NCBI GenBank assembly: GCA_026770025.1
Contig: JAMXDE010000018.1
Location: 558,001-622,000 of the forward strand
Source of the DNA: Craspedostauros australis
Taxonomy: Eukaryota > Bacillariophyta > Bacillariophyceae > Mastogloiales > Achnanthaceae
Reading direction: 5' to 3'
Length of the DNA stretch: 64,000 bases
The stretch's first letter is position 1; every line of letters begins with the position of its first letter. The notes beneath the pieces are model-generated. The model saw only the letters and a list, made by a program, of their open reading frames with translations, was not told the DNA's origin and ran no database searches. Both the position numbers and the translations under genes were made by a program. Positions 60,606 to 64,000 of the stretch are shown here, one piece after another.

Positions 60606-62924
60606 CCATCCACCCGTCGATCCATCAATGCAACCTTCGTCAACCAACCCTTACGTCCAAGCGAAGCACCCCAACACAACACGCTACTTGCAGATACTAT
60701 ACTGGTCGAAAGAAAAGGAGGAAGGAGGACGGAACAAACGAGAGTAGCACATGCGCAGCTGTGCACAGAAGAGCAGAACAGAGGAAGCCGCAGAGAAACA
60801 AGGAAGCAATGACTTCATTCCCTCGCCGGCAGACGGTGTCATGTTGGGCAGAACAAGCTCGGCCGTTGCTCATGGGGATGCGCAGGAGCAGCCTTTCCGC
60901 AGCAGGTGAGTCCATTGTTGTTGCTTGCTGCTTGTTACTTGTTGCGCAGAACGGAACATCGAGAGATTCAGCCCACGATGATGACAGGAGATCGGCAAAA
61001 GAAACACCGCCGCGCAAACAAGACACGATGGAACCAGTACATGAAATGGCCGACAGACGCAGACTGTGCGATCACCACGCAGAACAAACAAACAACGATG
61101 CGACGCGATGCGATACAGATCACGAAGATACTGTTAGTACGCACCAGTGCACTCTACCAGCATTGGCAACAACATTGCCAACAACAACAAAAGCAACGAG
61201 ATCTACCCAAAGCAATTGCCAAACACTCAATGGGACAAACGCACGACTCCAGTCGTTCGTTGAAGGCAGAAGGGTGTTCCGTTCATGTGGGTTGAGAAGC
61301 ATCCGCACATTTCTCATGGTCCGAACGGAATGAAAAAGACGGCAGAAGCATCGACTTTTCCCAGAATCAACGGCACACTCTGGAGGAGGAGGAAGAGGAA
61401 CAACCGCAAAGGATACCATCATCGTGATCTCGAGTGAAAGCAGGAGATGGAGGAACATGGACGCACATCAATGCAATACATTCATTGCATCCTCCAACCA
61501 TGCACATGAAGAGGGGAGAGACACAAGGGCACACATGCTCGTATGGGCGCACCCATCAGTGGGTTTTGGATACGGTGTCTCTCTTCCTCTCATTTTGGTG
61601 TCAACAAAAGGTGTCACCAATCCATTCGGCTGGCGCCAAATCAATCAACCGCTCGATCAGTCAGTCCCTCGGGCGAAACGACCCATCAACGATGTGACGC
61701 CAACTGCGACAAAGACATCGACTACGGAGCTGAGCACAAAGGCCCACCACTTTGACAAAGCCAGCGGCAAGGCGCCATCATGCATGTTGCACCATAGTCA
61801 ACATGATGCTGGATCTCTGCTGTGCTATACTCCATGATGCTCAATGCACCAACATCAATACCAGGATCCAGCCTCAACATGGTGCAGCAAAACACAACAC
61901 AGCACACAACCACGATGACATCGCATCCTTTGATACTACGCCAACGCTCTACCGATACGGCCATCCGCGAGCTACTCCGCCTTCTTCCTTCCCGCAGTAG
62001 TGACCAATGCACAAACACGCGCAACGAAGACAGCAAACCACGACCACTTTCTGTCCAAAATCAACTTGGTGATCGGAGAAGCACAGGCACCGAATGTTGT
62101 CAAGACATCTCCACGATCAAGGACGAACGGGCGTCGTGGCCAGTCGTGTGTTTTCGGGTCTTTTGGTGCCGGAAGCATCTGTCAGCACGAGTCATTTCGA
62201 CACAAGATGCTCGCCAATTCTCTGGTACTCAGCCTGAGTGGGCAATCGTGCAAACCGGCACTGTTTTCGGTACTCGAATCTACGCGCAAGAGCAACTGGT
62301 GCTTCAAAATGACTGGCGAAGATCTGTCCTTCCTTGAATCACGGAGGAATGATATCCGATTCGGTGCCTCTCTCAGTACCTCCGCGTCGCTTCCACGAAC
62401 AACGTCGTCGTCTCACCCATCCCGATGTTCGCCTCCCTTGCCTTCTGTTCCAACCGTTTTTCGGTTTCGGCCACGCTTTTTCTTCCTTTCGCTCCCGCGT
62501 TCCTTTTGCCTCGCTCTGTCTTGTGACTTTGGTTCACCGGCGCGATGCTGCGTCTCGCTGTCTTGTTGTTCGGATCCAATTCTGTCGCGTCGCTTCGCGA
62601 CCACTACACGCGGCTTCTCTCTCATCTCTCTCTCTCTTTCTGTGCCCGCTTCGGTTGCCGTGTGGTGCCGCGCATTCCAACCTCAACATCAACAACGATC
62701 ATTGCCATCAACCACCGATCTACTCTGTGCCTTCTCCTTCTGCCGTGTCCATCATCACCTCCACCAACAAAACACCAATACGCGCACACCGCACTGCATG
62801 CTTCATCCTCATCCATCCCGCCACCACAACAACAACAGCCGCAACAGCCGCAACAACAGATGTCCACACATCGTCAGTATCAGCAGCAACATCGTCATCG
62901 TCATCCACCGATAACGAGGCCAGC
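60606..62924. other. Leader/promoter region before the right-edge gene
   Basis: 2.3 kb without a confident gene. A splice-donor-like GCAG|GTGAGT at about 60905 and open frames at 60761-61333 and 62000-62914 are visible, but none has motifs. The last part is a pyrimidine-rich, then CAA/CAC-rich stretch typical of leaders in this window. Because the copia element lies upstream, it may sit in or near this gene's promoter. Confidence 0.45.
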
Positions 62925-64000
62925 ATGAGCAACGTCCCATTGCCGCCGGCCTCATCTCTTCTGCGACCAACGACGCAACAGCAGGCGCAGCAACGACACC
63001 AGCTGCCAAACGCACACGCCATGTTCAACTTGGCAGTTGGAGAACCCTCGCAGCCGCTTCAGCAGCAATCCTACGACCAAGACAACGGCAAGACGAACAC
63101 GAAAACGAATGCAAATACAGATGCGGATGGTCTCATGAGGAAGCAATTCGGCCACAGCCAACGCCAAATGCACCAGCAACAACTACAGCCGCAACAGCAG
63201 CGCGAGGCAACAACGTTAACATCTTCATCCGAAGCAATGGTCGCAAGACTCATGGCATCGTCCTCCGCAGCAACAGCTGCTGCATCAACTCCATCACGCG
63301 CGGTTCATGATACTGCCAATACCCACACGCGTATTCTGGCTCGCACAACAGCAACACTGCCAAACACCCTCCCAGAACAAGGACAGGCGCAACAACAACA
63401 ACAAGGACAGATGGAGGGAGGGATAGATCGTGCACACGAACCAGAACAAGCTCCAAACAGCTTGCGAACTTCGGATGCAAACATGACGTCACAGAAATGG
63501 CAGAGACATTCTTGGAGAATATCAGAACATCACACACTGACATCGGTGTGTCAGGAAGCTGGGTTGCGACCCGAAGCAGAACATCTTCGTTCGGTTTCGG
63601 CTTCAAAAGATCGCTCACAAGATCTTATCGCCGCTCAGGAGCTGTTGGCTGCAGTACCACCACCCACGCGAAGAACAAGCCCGAGCTCCGCCACCGACGA
63701 CAGCGGTGACAGCGGCGAAGAAAGAAGCAGAAACAACTTCTGCGATCTTCGCGGCACAACCAGAACGGACTCATCATCTCGACAGCAGGCAGCGATCGCA
63801 TCGCGCACTCCGGAAACACCGACATCGCTCACCATGTCAGCTGCTGCTTCTGTGGCTGGTACTGGTGCTGTCACGGATCTTTCTCCGAACATCCAGCCCG
63901 AGACGAGTATTCACAACGCAGAACAGAACCACCATTCGCAGAAAACAGCCAAAGCATTTGTTCCATCAACACAAAACGCAACAAGAACAGCAACGCCAAC
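62925..64000 (+). CDS. Gln/Ser/Thr-rich protein, 5' part only, function unknown
   Basis: An open frame of at least 358 codons that runs off the right end of the window. It starts MSNVPLPPASSLLRPTTQQQ. The frame is also open upstream for many codons, so the start is uncertain. The sequence is Gln-, Ser-, Thr- and Ala-rich with runs such as AQQQQQGQ, short charged stretches (TDDSGDSGEERSRNN) and one more ordered helix-like block (EAEHLRSVSASKDRSQDLIA then AQELLAAV). No DNA-binding or catalytic domain is reached before the edge. Low-complexity Gln-rich N-termini are common in regulators, so a transcription-related role is possible but unproven. Confidence 0.6.
   Translation, partial: MSNVPLPPASSLLRPTTQQQAQQRHQLPNAHAMFNLAVGEPSQPLQQQSYDQDNGKTNTKTNANTDADGLMRKQFGHSQRQMHQQQLQPQQQREATTLTSSSEAMVARLMASSSAATAAASTPSRAVHDTANTHTRILARTTATLPNTLPEQGQAQQQQQGQMEGGIDRAHEPEQAPNSLRTSDANMTSQKWQRHSWRISEHHTLTSVCQEAGLRPEAEHLRSVSASKDRSQDLIAAQELLAAVPPPTRRTSPSSATDDSGDSGEERSRNNFCDLRGTTRTDSSSRQQAAIASRTPETPTSLTMSAAASVAGTGAVTDLSPNIQPETSIHNAEQNHHSQKTAKAFVPSTQNATRTATP

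Noticed and set aside
60761-61333. 190-codon frame just after the copia element
   Set aside because: No recognisable domain. It could be an upstream frame in a leader but cannot be supported as a gene.
62000-62914. 304-codon frame before the right-edge gene
   Set aside because: Second half is a translation of pyrimidine-rich and CAA/CAC repeats that look like leader sequence, with no motif.
1-64000. CRISPR arrays, bacterial operons or rRNA genes
   Set aside because: No regularly spaced repeats, no ribosome-binding-site spacing or gene overlap, and no conserved rRNA blocks. Introns and an RNA polymerase III tRNA gene show nuclear eukaryotic DNA.

Overview
The window is nuclear DNA of a eukaryote, most likely a chitin-making centric diatom (Thalassiosira/Cyclotella-like). 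This is an inference. It rests on three things: a secreted GH19-like chitinase of the kind seen in diatom girdle-band p150-type proteins, a tandem set of large chitin synthases, and a Ty1/copia element whose Gag and primer-binding site resemble diatom copia (CoDi-type) elements. Genes are widely spaced, introns are few, short (132-417 bp) and GT-AG, and many proteins carry Ser/Gln/Asp-rich disordered stretches. No species-level marker is present.

Left third (1-26100), chitin region: an acetate/succinate-type permease (GPR1/FUN34/YaaH, +) converges on a secreted GH19-like, Cys-rich chitinase or chitin-binding protein (-). After a 3.5 kb divergent spacer come three head-to-tail chitin synthase paralogues (6656-12040, 13398-18196, 20848-26100, all +). 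Each is a two-exon gene split at the same codon: exon 1 encodes a disordered N-terminus, a membrane segment and a cytochrome-b5-like fold, and exon 2 encodes the GT2 catalytic core, the membrane bundle and an unassigned C-terminal domain. The catalytic cores are nearly identical in DNA while the ends diverge, which suggests recent duplication with gene conversion.

Middle (26101-44694): a long empty spacer, then four proteins rich in disorder or coiled coil without assigned function (893, 863, 457 and 952 aa, the last with ankyrin repeats). Among them lie a tRNA-Leu(UAG) gene and a CAT-superfamily acyltransferase gene (-).

Right third (44695-64000): a three-exon GT60-type GlcNAc-transferase with a C-terminal membrane anchor, a phosphoserine aminotransferase (-) whose first exon encodes a likely mitochondrial presequence, a NUDT15-like Nudix hydrolase, then a whole-looking Ty1/copia retrotransposon (53698-60600) with apparently identical 520 bp LTRs and a 5 bp target duplication. 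The window ends inside a Gln-rich open gene starting near 62925.

The functional core is the chitin neighbourhood: three membrane synthases beside a secreted chitin-active protein. The rest looks like ordinary, unlinked nuclear genes.
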